Positions 1 through 8,157 of a stretch of DNA of 64,000 bases are shown here, piece by piece (position 1 is the stretch's first letter; every line of letters starts with the position of its first letter). The stretch spans positions 1 to 64,000 of the forward strand of contig NZ_JAQBOF010000024.1 in NCBI RefSeq assembly GCF_028288185.1, read 5' to 3'. The DNA comes from Mucilaginibacter sp. GTDB lineage: Bacteria > Bacteroidota > Bacteroidia > Sphingobacteriales > Sphingobacteriaceae. Both the position numbers and the translations under genes were made by a program. The notes below the pieces were generated by a model. The model had not been told where the DNA came from, did no database searches, and saw nothing but the letters and a program-made list of their open reading frames with translations.

Positions 1-1156
1 TATTAACCGTTTGGAGTAAAATATTATAAGCATCAGCATCGCCAATTAAAATTCCGCCTAATAAATATTTACCATCAGTGCTTATATTAATGCGCTTATA
101 TATTCCCTTATGCGTGTCTTCAAAAACGATTGTACGGCAATCTGGTTCAGTAATAAAGGCATCGCCAAAACTGGCTACATCCACACCAATCAATTTGAGT
201 TTGGTGCTCATGTCGTAACTATAAAACAACTTACCACCACCGGTTAATTGAGATACCACAATATCTGACATTTCAAAACCGGGAGCTACAAGCCCATATA
301 TCATTCCTTCATATAAAGCACACTCGCCTATGGCAAAAATAGCTTCATCGCTGGTCTGCATTTTTTCATTGACCATAATACCCCCGCGTGTACCAACCCG
401 TAAGCCTGACAGTTTAGCCAATTCATCACGGGGCCTTATCCCAGCTGATATGACCAGCATATCAATTGCAAGTACGGTCTCATCATTAAAATGCAACGCC
501 TCCGCTTTATGGCCGCCCCCAATATAAGCGGTGCTTTTATTCAAATGAACGCTTAACCCCAATTCTTTCAATTTTGATTGCAGCATGGCACTGCCCGCGG
601 AATCAATTTGCCTAGGCATTAAGCGCGGGGCAAATTCAATTACATGTGTTTCATCAATACCCAGGTCTATTAATGCTTTGGCGGCTTCTAAACCCAACAA
701 GCCGCCACCCATTACTGCGCCGATTTTGGCGTTTGCAGCATAAGTTTTAATCAGTTCAAGGTCTTCAATTGTACGATAAACAAATACACCTTCTTTTTCA
801 ACTCCGGGAATATCAGGAACAAATGCTGACGAGCCGGTAGCCAAAACCAGGTAATCATATTTTATAGTAATACCAAAAAAAGAATGCACGGTTTGAGTAG
901 CCCGGTTTATTTCCTGTATAGGGTCGCCGAGGTACAATAAAATATCATGATCTGCGTACCAGGAAGTAGTGGAGAGTGAGAGATCATCTGCTGATTTCCC
1001 GTTAAAATATTCGCTCAAATGAACGCGATCATAAGCAGGGCGCGGTTCTTCACCAAATATGATGATGTTGAATGCGGACGATTTAGCTACCAGTTTTTCA
1101 CAAAACTTATAACCAACCATACCATTGCCAACTATAATTAGGGTAGGTTTTACCAT
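1..1156 (-). CDS. nirB: Nitrite reductase [NAD(P)H] large subunit, 5' part (cut by window edge)
   Basis: This is the N-terminal 385 residues of assimilatory NAD(P)H-dependent nitrite reductase; the rest, including the sirohaem/4Fe-4S domain, lies beyond the left edge. The start MVKPTLIIVGNGMVGYKFCE has the FAD-binding GxGxxG pattern. A second dinucleotide-binding motif (GGGLLGLEAAKAL) near residue 170 binds NAD(P)H. The segment AIGECALYEGMIYGLVAPG is typical of NirB. The family reduces nitrite to ammonium in the cytoplasm and needs sirohaem. The siroheme methyltransferase gene next door is only a remnant (1430-1636), while an intact one lies at 35229. The ATG at 1156 is the first in frame and fits the family start. 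The 273 bp between it and position 1430 are AT-rich and probably hold its promoter. Family assignment is secure. Confidence 0.93.
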   Translation of the reverse strand, partial: MVKPTLIIVGNGMVGYKFCEKLVAKSSAFNIIIFGEEPRPAYDRVHLSEYFNGKSADDLSLSTTSWYADHDILLYLGDPIQEINRATQTVHSFFGITIKYDYLVLATGSSAFVPDIPGVEKEGVFVYRTIEDLELIKTYAANAKIGAVMGGGLLGLEAAKALIDLGIDETHVIEFAPRLMPRQIDSAGSAMLQSKLKELGLSVHLNKSTAYIGGGHKAEALHFNDETVLAIDMLVISAGIRPRDELAKLSGLRVGTRGGIMVNEKMQTSDEAIFAIGECALYEGMIYGLVAPGFEMSDIVVSQLTGGGKLFYSYDMSTKLKLIGVDVASFGDAFITEPDCRTIVFEDTHKGIYKRINISTDGKYLLGGILIGDADAYNILLQTVN

Positions 1157-1429
1157 ATCGATTTTAATTTGTTAAAGCTTTTTGAGCAAATACAATTAAA
1201 GTGCGACCTAAATTGCATTTACTTAACAATTTTAAATAAAATAAACTGTAATTCAAAGAAATATTGTTATTTTGGTCATATAATTTTATTGTTTTTGTGT
1301 TATTTATGATAAATTATATTGTTTAAATCACATTTATATTAAAAAATTTCTATTAAATAGATAATTAATTAAAATTATATAGGATTAAACGCCAAAAAAA
1401 CTGGCTTTTTTAACAAATCACTAAAAAGC
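1157..1429. promoter_or_regulatory. AT-rich divergent intergenic region of nirB and the cobA remnant
   Basis: This is 273 bp of very AT-rich DNA between two diverging genes, so it should hold the nirB promoter and probably one for the rightward genes. I cannot place a convincing TTTG/TAnnTTTG pair in it. Near its right end, at about 1390-1412, GCCA and TGGC flank seven bases and are followed by a T-run, which looks like a very short terminator or leader hairpin. Confidence 0.4.
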
Positions 1430-1636
1430 ATGAAAAATATACCCTTATCTCCGGAATTATATGTTTTAGGTGCCGGGCATGGATCAACATCTGCTGCGAT
1501 TATACAACACGCTTCTTTGCCCCATCAAAAATCAGTACGGGGGATAGTTAAAGATTTGTTTGCTATGGCCGAAAGCAAACAATTAACTTATCCTGCAATT
1601 ATTATTATAGGCGCTGTAACTAACTTGGTTAATTAA
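1430..1636 (+). pseudogene. Remnant of cobA (uroporphyrinogen-III C-methyltransferase) with a large internal in-frame deletion
   Basis: The 68-residue frame begins like the intact enzyme at 35229-35972 (shared PELYVLGAG) and then jumps to that enzyme's C-terminus (AAIIQHAS-PHQKSV-G, then SKQLTYPAIIIIG). About 179 of 247 residues are missing, including the whole SAM- and tetrapyrrole-binding core, so it cannot be a methyltransferase. The reading frame is kept. The join falls at a GCCGG stretch present at both corresponding places in the intact gene, which suggests deletion between short homologies. It lies next to nirB, where siroheme synthesis genes often sit. It may still be translated as a small protein, since start and stop are clean and a gene follows 10 bp downstream. 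Confidence 0.88.
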
Positions 1637-1646
1637 TAAAACAATA

Positions 1647-2006
1647 ATGAAGATACGCATAAAGGGAAATTCCTTACGATACAGGTTAACTAAGAAAGAT
1701 GTTGAGGTTTTCTCAGCAAATGGATATATTGAAGAGACAGTTGATTTTGGCAATCAAACATTGATTTATGCCTTGCAACGAAATAATCTGGCTAATTTAT
1801 TGGCTGTATTTGAAAATAATAAAATAACCTTGTTAATGCCTGACACAATGGCTACAGAATGGGAACTGACTGATAGGGTGGGTTTTGAAGGCTTGTATAA
1901 TGAATTATTCCTTTTAATAGAAAAGGATTTTAAATGTTTGGATAACGTTGCGGAAGATCAAAGCGATAATTATCCTAATCCACTATTAAAGACCCACATT
2001 AATTGA
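1647..2006 (+). CDS. DUF7009-like small protein of the nitrite/siroheme neighbourhood
   Basis: This 119-residue soluble protein has no signal peptide or membrane segment. The opening MKIRIKGNSLRYRLTKKDVE and the following FSANGYIEETVDFGNQTLIYAL resemble the DUF7009 family, small Bacteroidota proteins that I recall occurring near nitrate/nitrite assimilation genes; this assignment is from memory of the pattern. The function is unknown. It begins 10 bp after the cobA remnant and was probably cotranscribed with it. A hairpin overlaps its stop codon. The tail (residues 95-119) is acidic and probably disordered. Confidence 0.7.
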   Translation: MKIRIKGNSLRYRLTKKDVEVFSANGYIEETVDFGNQTLIYALQRNNLANLLAVFENNKITLLMPDTMATEWELTDRVGFEGLYNELFLLIEKDFKCLDNVAEDQSDNYPNPLLKTHIN

Positions 2007-2021
2007 AAGATTAATATGGGT
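1992..2021 (+). terminator. Hairpin overlapping the stop codon of the DUF7009-like gene
   Basis: ACCCACATTAAT and ATTAATATGGGT are complementary at 11 of 12 positions around a 6-nt loop, and TTATTT follows. The TGA stop lies in the loop. The T-run is weak, so termination is likely rather than certain. Confidence 0.6.
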
Positions 2022-2055
2022 TATTTAAGATAGTGGGTTTCGCTATAATGGTTTA

Positions 2056-2077
2056 AGTCAAAAACAGACTTTTGACT
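2056..2077. repeat. Short intergenic inverted repeat (AGTCAAAA/TTTTGACT)
   Basis: Two perfect 8-nt arms flank six bases, and an outer pair (TTAAGTC and GACTTAA) lies around them. Such AGTC/TTAAG-rich palindromes recur between genes in Sphingobacteriaceae; compare the larger hairpin at 22977-23047. The role is unknown. Confidence 0.4.
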
Positions 2078-2110
2078 CCTAACTCAAGACTTAACACCCA
2101 GAACTTAAAT

Positions 2111-2134
2111 GGCCGTTCGTCTAGGGGTTGGGAT
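2111..2134 (+). other. Possible 5' fragment of a tRNA-Glu gene
   Basis: GGCCGTTCGTCTAGGGGTTG, followed by GGA, closely resembles the acceptor/D-arm half of bacterial tRNA-Glu as I remember it (one gap and one change). No anticodon arm or T-arm follows; instead there is a run of seven T. It is not a functional tRNA and could be chance or a recombination relic. Confidence 0.35.
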
Positions 2135-2201
2135 TTTTTTGTTACAAGTTTCTTAATTTAGCAGTGCGGGGATGACACCCGCGAAAAGACCCTACTATTA
2201 T

Positions 2202-3290
2202 ATGGTAAAAAAAACCTGCGTACTTGTTGTTGCATTGCTAACAATACTATTTCATACCAATAAACTTCAGGCTCAAACCACGAACAAATTATGGATAAGG
2301 CCGGCGCATAATAAGAGCGCGCCGGTGTGGGGCATAAAAAATGGCATTGTGTTTAGTATTTGGCCTTCGCCGATTGAAGGCACAAACGAAGAAAATACCG
2401 GTGGCCCGCGAGGGCTGATAAGAGTGGGCTATGAAAACAAAGGGACTATATATCATATCAATTACCTGGCTGTAGAGCCTGTGGTAGATGGTAAAATAGA
2501 GTTTAGCGAAATATCCCCATCACAGCTAGATAACCGGTGGGGCAAATTGATGTGGGCCGGCGACAACGAAACCCAAACCGATTATTTCCCTGCAGCCAAA
2601 AGCCGTGGCAATATATCGCATCCCGATAGCAAACATCCCGAAGTAGAAAAGTTATCAGTTTATATATTTATGGAACGCTTTATAAACGGTGCGCACCCTT
2701 ACTTAAAACTATCTATACGTAGCGACCGTCCAGAAGAATTGGGTATAGAAATTTTTAATCATACAGGAAGCGCACAGATGCAGCGTTGCGCCATTACAGC
2801 TACTATGGGCAATTACTCACGATTAAGAAATTTATATTTAAAGGATAAGGTTGTAAACTCAAAAGAACTGTATAAAGGCTTTGATGGACTTGATTTTATT
2901 GAAAAGCAAAGTTATCCGGTACAACAAATGTTACTGGATGATAACGGCGATTTAATAGCGATTGCCGAGCCCGATGAAAACTTTGCCAGCCTAACCTCCT
3001 GGCCGAAAGCTTACCTGGACCGATCGAACTGGCGTTACAGACCCAATGTCAAATTTACCCAGTACTGGCGCAAAGAAAGCACTAAGTATGATCGATCGCT
3101 TTCTATACGTGTAAACGGCCGGGCCAAATATTGGAGTGGTGCCAGCAAAAACGCCACCGATTACATTAACATACCCGGCGGCCCCGCATTTGAAAATTTT
3201 GAACTGCGTGAAAATTATTATCCGGGTGAGCAATTTTACTTTGGCATCACCACCAAAACACCGCAGCAAATGGTGGGATCGATACATTGA
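2202..3290 (+). CDS. Secreted protein of unknown function, first gene of a glycosidase group
   Basis: The protein has about 362 residues. The ATG at 2202 is preferred over one 30 bp upstream because it starts directly with a signal peptide (MVKKTCVLVVALLTILFHTN...LQAQ). The mature part is rich in W, N and aromatic residues and is predicted all-beta, with patterns such as RPAHNKSAPVWG and GGPRGLIRVGYEN near the start and NIPGGPAFENFELRE near the end. I do not recognise a family with certainty. It precedes a GH29 fucosidase and a GH27 galactosidase on the same strand, so a role in binding or trimming glycans is plausible from context only. Other possibilities are a jelly-roll lyase-like or carbohydrate-binding protein. 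Confidence 0.75.
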   Translation: MVKKTCVLVVALLTILFHTNKLQAQTTNKLWIRPAHNKSAPVWGIKNGIVFSIWPSPIEGTNEENTGGPRGLIRVGYENKGTIYHINYLAVEPVVDGKIEFSEISPSQLDNRWGKLMWAGDNETQTDYFPAAKSRGNISHPDSKHPEVEKLSVYIFMERFINGAHPYLKLSIRSDRPEELGIEIFNHTGSAQMQRCAITATMGNYSRLRNLYLKDKVVNSKELYKGFDGLDFIEKQSYPVQQMLLDDNGDLIAIAEPDENFASLTSWPKAYLDRSNWRYRPNVKFTQYWRKESTKYDRSLSIRVNGRAKYWSGASKNATDYINIPGGPAFENFELRENYYPGEQFYFGITTKTPQQMVGSIH

Positions 3291-3443
3291 TTTAAAGTCA
3301 GCATAGTTATCAATAAGGCTTAGCTCTCCATGGGCTTGCTCAAATGGCTTAATCATTGGCATACAGGCGATAATAAAAAGATATTTAAAAGGTGCTATAT
3401 TGCATTACCAATTATTAGCCTTAAAAGGCAACCCTTAACTATT

Positions 3444-4832
3444 ATGGCGATGAAACGAATATTAACCCTATTTGCTGTTTTTGCTTTATTTGCTACAACA
3501 GTATCCGCACAAAAAAAATTAAGCCGCGATGAGCGGATGAAATGGTGGCGCGAAGCGCGTTTCGGTATGTTTATACACTGGGGCGATTATGCGCAATGGG
3601 CCGGTTTGTACCATGGTGTGCCGGTTGCTCACGGTGGCGAGTGGATAATGAACCACGCAAAAATACCGGTAGCCGAATACCAAGCCGCAGCCAAAACCTT
3701 TAACCCGGTAAAATATGATGCCGATGCATGGGTACGTATGGCAAAGGATGCAGGGATGAAATACATTGTGATAACGGCCAAGCACCATGATGGCTTTGCC
3801 ATGTTTAAATCAAACGCCAGTAAATGGAACATTGCCGATGCTACCCCTTACGGCCAAGATGTATTAAAACCATTAGCCGCAGCCTGCAAAAAATATGGCA
3901 TTAAGCTAGGGTTTTATTATTCGCAGGCGCAGGACTGGAACAATCCGGGCGGCGCGGTTTCTCGCAAGGTAGCAAGTGGTGGCTGGCCTAATCCAGATTC
4001 GGCAAAAATAGATGCTTATACCAAAGACAATAAAGGGCATTGGGACCCATACCAAACAACAGCCACAATGGGCGAATATATTGACCGCGTTGCTGTGCCT
4101 CAGGTTAAAGAATTATTAACTAACTATGGCGATGTGGCCGTACTATGGTGGGACACCCCAACCGGGATGACCGATGAGTATGCCGAAAAATTAAACGCGG
4201 TATTGGCACTGCAACCCAATATTATTACCAATGATCGTTTAAAACGACCTAACTATCCGGGTGATACTAAAACACCGGAGCAAAAAATACCAAGCCTGAG
4301 CGAATTGGATGGTAAGGATTGGGAAACCTGTATGACCATGAATGGTACCTGGGGATTTAAAAGCTACGACACGAAGTGGAAAACTCCCGAAACCCTGATC
4401 CATAACCTGGTTGATATCGCGTCAAAAGGGGGGAATTATTTATTAAATGTTGGGCCCGATGCGTTGGGGCAGTTCCCGCAGGGAAGTATTGATGACCTGA
4501 AGGCAGTTGGCATCTGGATGAAAGTAAACGGTGAAGCTATTTATGCCACTACTGCCAGCCCGTTAGCAACATTGGCATGGGGCCGTTGTACTAAAAAAGT
4601 TGAAGGCGATAAAACAACCCTTTACTTGTCGGTATTTAACTGGCCGACTAATGGTAAGTTGGTTGTGCCGGGTTTAAAGAACACAGCACTATCAGCAAAA
4701 CTATTGGCTAATGGAACCACTCTAAAATCGCAACAAGGTAATGACGGATTAGAGATCAGTGTCCCGACAAACGCGCCCGACCCTATCGCTTCGGTTATAA
4801 AAATTGAAGTAAAAGGTAATGTGACCAATTAG
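3444..4832 (+). CDS. Secreted alpha-L-fucosidase, GH29
   Basis: This enzyme hydrolyses terminal alpha-L-fucose from glycans. A signal peptide (MAMKRILTLFAVFALFATT, ending VSAQ) leads to export, probably to the periplasm. The start is taken at 3444 or 3450, since the longer upstream frame would bury the signal peptide. The catalytic TIM barrel begins with WWREARFGMFIHWGDYAQWAG and contains ITAKHHDGFAMF, both GH29 hallmarks. The likely nucleophile is Asp237 in VLWWDTP. The segment VDIASKGGNYLLNVGPDALG closes the barrel, and a C-terminal beta domain of about 90 residues follows. At about 460 residues it has normal GH29 length. It lies between a secreted unknown protein and a GH27 galactosidase, 55 bp ahead of the latter, and the three probably form one transcript. 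Confidence 0.93.
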   Translation: MAMKRILTLFAVFALFATTVSAQKKLSRDERMKWWREARFGMFIHWGDYAQWAGLYHGVPVAHGGEWIMNHAKIPVAEYQAAAKTFNPVKYDADAWVRMAKDAGMKYIVITAKHHDGFAMFKSNASKWNIADATPYGQDVLKPLAAACKKYGIKLGFYYSQAQDWNNPGGAVSRKVASGGWPNPDSAKIDAYTKDNKGHWDPYQTTATMGEYIDRVAVPQVKELLTNYGDVAVLWWDTPTGMTDEYAEKLNAVLALQPNIITNDRLKRPNYPGDTKTPEQKIPSLSELDGKDWETCMTMNGTWGFKSYDTKWKTPETLIHNLVDIASKGGNYLLNVGPDALGQFPQGSIDDLKAVGIWMKVNGEAIYATTASPLATLAWGRCTKKVEGDKTTLYLSVFNWPTNGKLVVPGLKNTALSAKLLANGTTLKSQQGNDGLEISVPTNAPDPIASVIKIEVKGNVTN

Positions 4833-4887
4833 TGTCGGCAGCACAGGGGAAATAAATCAGGATCTATAGATTAATTAAATTAAGCGT

Positions 4888-6441
4888 ATGGCCTTCAGAA
4901 TATTAAAATTAAGCGTGGGTATTTTACTAAGCGCGCTGACAGTAGAAGCGCAAACTATTGTAACGGCTCCGCCGGATAATTCGGCCTATATTTTAACACC
5001 GAAAGCCGGGCCCGCACCACATATTAACGGTCCTAAAATATTTGGCGTAAGGCCGGAACACCCTATTGTTTTTACTGTGTCTGTAACCGGGACCCGCCCG
5101 TTAAAATTTTCGGCAACCGGCTTACCTGCCGGCGTTAAATTAGACGCGGCAACCGGCAGGTTATCAGGCTCTGTAAATAAAGCTGGCACTTATAATTTGG
5201 TATTGATCGCCAAAAACTCAGCAGGAAGCGATAAGCGTAATTTTAAACTGGTTGTAGGCGAGGAAATTGCCCTAACGCCGCCTATGGGCTGGAACAGTTG
5301 GAATGTATATGCCGGGGCTATAACCCAAGGCTTATTGCTGGCCAATGCGAAAGCAATGGTAAGCTCGGGCTTAATTGATCATGGGTGGAGCTATATGAAC
5401 ATTGATGATGTTTGGCAGGGCGAACGTGGCGGGCCTTTCCACGCCATACAATCCAACCCGGTAACCTTTCCGGATATGCAGCAGGCAAGCGATGAAATTC
5501 ATGGCATGGGCTTAAAAATGGGGATCTATTCTACTCCGTGGGTCGAGTCGTATGCGCACCATGTGGGCGGATCTGCAAATAACCCGGAAGGAACTTTTGT
5601 AAAGACTCCGGTAGTAGTAGCTCGCAATAAAAAGCTAATGCCTTATGCCATTGGCACCTACCAGTTTATTGATAATGATGTAAAGCAATGGGCCGCGTGG
5701 AACATAGATTACCTAAAGTATGACTGGAACCCAATTGAAATGCTCGAAACCAAAAAGATGTTTGATGCTTTGCGCAATAGTGGACGGGATATTATTTACA
5801 GTTTATCAAACAGTACGCCTTTTGCCAGTATTGGCGACCTGTCTACCGTATCTAATGCGTGGCGGACAGGGGGCGATATTAGGGATAGTTGGCCAAGTTT
5901 AAAAAGCAGGATCTTTACCCAGGATAAATGGGCGCCCTATGAAAAGCCTGGTCATTGGAACGACCCCGACATGATGATAGTAGGCTACTTAGGCTGGGGC
6001 AAGGACCTACACCCTACCAACCTAACACCCGATGAGCAATACACTCACGTTAGCGCTTGGTGCTTAATGTCTGTACCGTTGTTATTAGGCTGCGATATGA
6101 CCAAACTGGATGACTTTACATTGAGTTTATTAACCAACGATGAGGTTTTAGCAGTAAACCAGGATGCCGCTGGCAAACAGGCAACCGTTATATCTAAACA
6201 GGGCGACAACGGAGTAATGGCCAAAACAATGGAAGACGGCACCATAGCCGCCGGCCTGTTTAATCTGGGCGATAACGGCAAGCAACAAGTTACATTAAAC
6301 TGGGCTGATCTAAAGTTAACCGGCAAATACATCGTACGCGACTTATGGCGACAAAAAGACCTGGGCACCTTTGATGGAGAGTTTAAGGCTGATGTTAACC
6401 AGCATGGGGTGGTGATGGTGAGTTTGAGGAAGGCTAAATAG
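4888..6441 (+). CDS. Secreted alpha-galactosidase, GH27, with N-terminal Ig-like (He_PIG) domain
   Basis: The protein has 517 residues. After a signal peptide (residues 1-22, ending VEAQ) comes a putative Ig-like He_PIG domain (about 52-123; LPAGVKLDAATGRLSGS is its signature). The GH27 barrel then starts at TPPMGWNSWN. Motifs match the family: NIDDVWQ, YLKYDW with the nucleophile Asp279, TGGDIRDSW with the acid/base Asp330, and GHWNDPDMM. A C-terminal beta domain ends the chain. The enzyme releases terminal alpha-galactose; some GH27 members act on N-acetylgalactosamine instead, which cannot be excluded. It follows the fucosidase on the same strand and ends in a convergent hairpin shared with the next gene. 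Confidence 0.93.
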   Translation: MAFRILKLSVGILLSALTVEAQTIVTAPPDNSAYILTPKAGPAPHINGPKIFGVRPEHPIVFTVSVTGTRPLKFSATGLPAGVKLDAATGRLSGSVNKAGTYNLVLIAKNSAGSDKRNFKLVVGEEIALTPPMGWNSWNVYAGAITQGLLLANAKAMVSSGLIDHGWSYMNIDDVWQGERGGPFHAIQSNPVTFPDMQQASDEIHGMGLKMGIYSTPWVESYAHHVGGSANNPEGTFVKTPVVVARNKKLMPYAIGTYQFIDNDVKQWAAWNIDYLKYDWNPIEMLETKKMFDALRNSGRDIIYSLSNSTPFASIGDLSTVSNAWRTGGDIRDSWPSLKSRIFTQDKWAPYEKPGHWNDPDMMIVGYLGWGKDLHPTNLTPDEQYTHVSAWCLMSVPLLLGCDMTKLDDFTLSLLTNDEVLAVNQDAAGKQATVISKQGDNGVMAKTMEDGTIAAGLFNLGDNGKQQVTLNWADLKLTGKYIVRDLWRQKDLGTFDGEFKADVNQHGVVMVSLRKAK

Positions 6442-6488
6442 GTAAAATTGGTGGTGCGGTGATATTTCTGTACCACTAACTTTACCTA
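6439..6488. terminator. Convergent hairpin terminator between GH27 and the RibD-like reductase
   Basis: TAGGTAAAATTGGTGGT and ACCACTAACTTTACCTA can pair at 15 of 17 positions around a 16-nt loop. The left arm starts at the TAG stop of the galactosidase. The position between two genes that end toward each other suits a bidirectional terminator. Confidence 0.65.
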
Positions 6489-6498
6489 ACTACAATGC

Positions 6499-7062
6499 CT
6501 ACTTTACACGTTCGTAATGAATAATCACCACGCCCGATTGTAGCTGTTTGCTATCCACTAACTTTAACGGTTGGCGCGTATCAAGTTTTATCTTGTCAAA
6601 CAAGCGCGCGTTACCACTGCCGGCAATGGTAGATTGTATGCAGAAATAATAATCGTCCACAAGCTTTAATTCGGTTAACGCGGCAACCAGGCCGGGGCTG
6701 CCAATGGTAAGCAAGCCTTTTCTGTTCACCTGTTTATAGGAGTTAATCAGCTCCTGATCGATAGTTTTAACAATCGATGAGTTTTTCCAGGTGGTTGTTT
6801 TGAGTGTTGATGAGTAAGCGGCCTTCGGTAAATCGGTAAGCGCTTTTGCCATCAGCACCTGTGATTCGGGCGCACCTTCTTTTTCAAGCACTGCCGGCCA
6901 TATTTGCTGGAATAGTTCAAAACTGTTACGGCCAAAAGCTACTGTTTGCGTTTGGGCTAATAAGCCGTGTACAAATTCATGAAATTCATCATCGGCGTTA
7001 ACATATTGGCTGTCTACAAAGCCGTCCGGCGTGGTGTTGATTAAACTAATTACTTTTCCCAT
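6499..7062 (-). CDS. Dihydrofolate reductase-like protein (RibD C-terminal domain family)
   Basis: This 187-residue cytoplasmic protein opens with MGKVISLINTTPDGFVDSQY, the usual opening of the RibD_C/DHFR-like reductases of Bacteroidota. It also carries VAFGRNSFELFQQIWP and GLLTIGSPGLVAALTEL, the NADPH-binding part of that fold. Members probably use NAD(P)H, but their substrates are mostly unknown; it is not folA or ribD itself. It diverges from a GlxA-type regulator with 123 bp between start codons, a common pairing that suggests the regulator controls it. A TACATTTG promoter box lies 34 bp upstream. Confidence 0.85.
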   Translation of the reverse strand: MGKVISLINTTPDGFVDSQYVNADDEFHEFVHGLLAQTQTVAFGRNSFELFQQIWPAVLEKEGAPESQVLMAKALTDLPKAAYSSTLKTTTWKNSSIVKTIDQELINSYKQVNRKGLLTIGSPGLVAALTELKLVDDYYFCIQSTIAGSGNARLFDKIKLDTRQPLKLVDSKQLQSGVVIIHYERVK

Positions 7063-7095
7063 AGGGTTTTTATTTTAATGATGTGTGTGTTTAAA

Positions 7096-7138
7096 CAAAT
7101 GTACTTGTTGTATGTAACCTGCAGAGGGTGTACATTTA
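7096..7138. promoter_or_regulatory. Divergent promoters of the reductase and GlxA-type regulator, with symmetric arms
   Basis: On the minus strand TACATTTG (7096-7103) is a perfect TAnnTTTG -7 box for the reductase. On the plus strand TTG (7108-7110), 20 bp, then TACATTTA (7131-7138) fits the -33/-7 pattern for the regulator. The two boxes form a perfect inverted repeat, AAATGTAC (7097-7104) and GTACATTT (7130-7137), a good candidate binding site for the regulator. Confidence 0.5.
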
Positions 7139-7185
7139 GCAACTTAGGGGGTTGTTTGTGCAACGGAGGTTGTGTACCTTGCATT

Positions 7186-8157
7186 ATGAAACAAGTGACA
7201 TTTTTATTAGCAGATGGTGTGCTTAAACCCAGTTGCTTATTTGGAGCTATCGAGATTTTTGAGAAAGCAAACGAATTTTATTTGGATAAAGGGCAGCCAC
7301 CTTTTTATAATATCCAGCTTGCGGGCATCAACCTTAGGCAGGGGTTATTAAATACCTTTTTGTCTATACAAGGTCTGCAGGAAGTTACAGACGTTAAAAA
7401 AACAGACCTCATTATTTTGCCAAGTTTTGATGCCCGGGATGATTTTGCCATAAACAATAGCGGGGAAGCGCTGGGCTGGGTTACTGCGCAATATAAAAAT
7501 GGTGCCGAAGTAGCCAGCCTATGCACGGGGTCTTTTTTACTGGCAGCAACCGGTTTATTAAAAGGGCAGCCCTGCACTACCCATTGGAAAGCGGAAGCCC
7601 ATTTTCGGGCCCGGTTTCCGGAACTGAATTTAGTCACCAACAAGATCATTACCGATCATAAAGGATTGTATACCGCAGGTGGTGCTACATCAAGCCTTAA
7701 CCTAATATTATACCTGGTTGAGAAATATAGCGGACGTGAAGCTGCTTTGTATTGCGCCAAGGTATTGCAGATAGATATCGAGCGAAACTCGCAATCGCCG
7801 TTTATTGTGTTTGAAGGACTAAAAGAACATGCGGATTCGGAAATAAGGTCTGTGCAGGAATATATAGAAACCCATATCGAGGCCAAAGTGACGGTAGACT
7901 TCCTAGCTGACCAATGCGCCATGAACCGGATCAATTTTTCGCGGCGGTTTAAAAGGGCAACCAAAATATCGCCTGTAGACTATATCCAACGTGTTAAGGT
8001 AGAAGCCGCCAAAAGGGGGCTGGAATCAGGTCGAAAAAATGTAAATGAGGTAATGTACGCTGTTGGCTATACCGATGTGAAGGCATTCCGTATGATATTT
8101 AAAAAAATAGCGGGCCTAACGCCTTTAGAGTATCGGGTTAAGTTTAGCCATGTTTGA
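7186..8157 (+). CDS. GlxA-family transcriptional regulator (DJ-1/PfpI domain plus AraC HTH)
   Basis: The protein has about 323 residues. The start at 7186 gives MKQVTFLLADGVLKPSCLFG, the normal family opening. A longer upstream frame adds a Cys-rich stretch with no family counterpart, and GGAGG lies about 20 bp before the chosen ATG. Residues 1-190 form a DJ-1/PfpI (class I amidotransferase-like) domain with ASLCTGSFLLAATGLL around the elbow cysteine. Residues about 225-320 are an AraC-type double helix-turn-helix (CAMNRINFSRRFKRATKISP and VMYAVGYTDVKAFRMIFKKI). It is a cytoplasmic DNA-binding regulator with an unknown ligand, and probably regulates itself and the divergent reductase. Confidence 0.9.
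   Translation: MKQVTFLLADGVLKPSCLFGAIEIFEKANEFYLDKGQPPFYNIQLAGINLRQGLLNTFLSIQGLQEVTDVKKTDLIILPSFDARDDFAINNSGEALGWVTAQYKNGAEVASLCTGSFLLAATGLLKGQPCTTHWKAEAHFRARFPELNLVTNKIITDHKGLYTAGGATSSLNLILYLVEKYSGREAALYCAKVLQIDIERNSQSPFIVFEGLKEHADSEIRSVQEYIETHIEAKVTVDFLADQCAMNRINFSRRFKRATKISPVDYIQRVKVEAAKRGLESGRKNVNEVMYAVGYTDVKAFRMIFKKIAGLTPLEYRVKFSHV

Noticed and set aside
6045..6476. A 143-codon open frame opposite the end of the GH27 gene
   Set aside because: It is antisense to the conserved catalytic domain and lacks its own promoter or family match.
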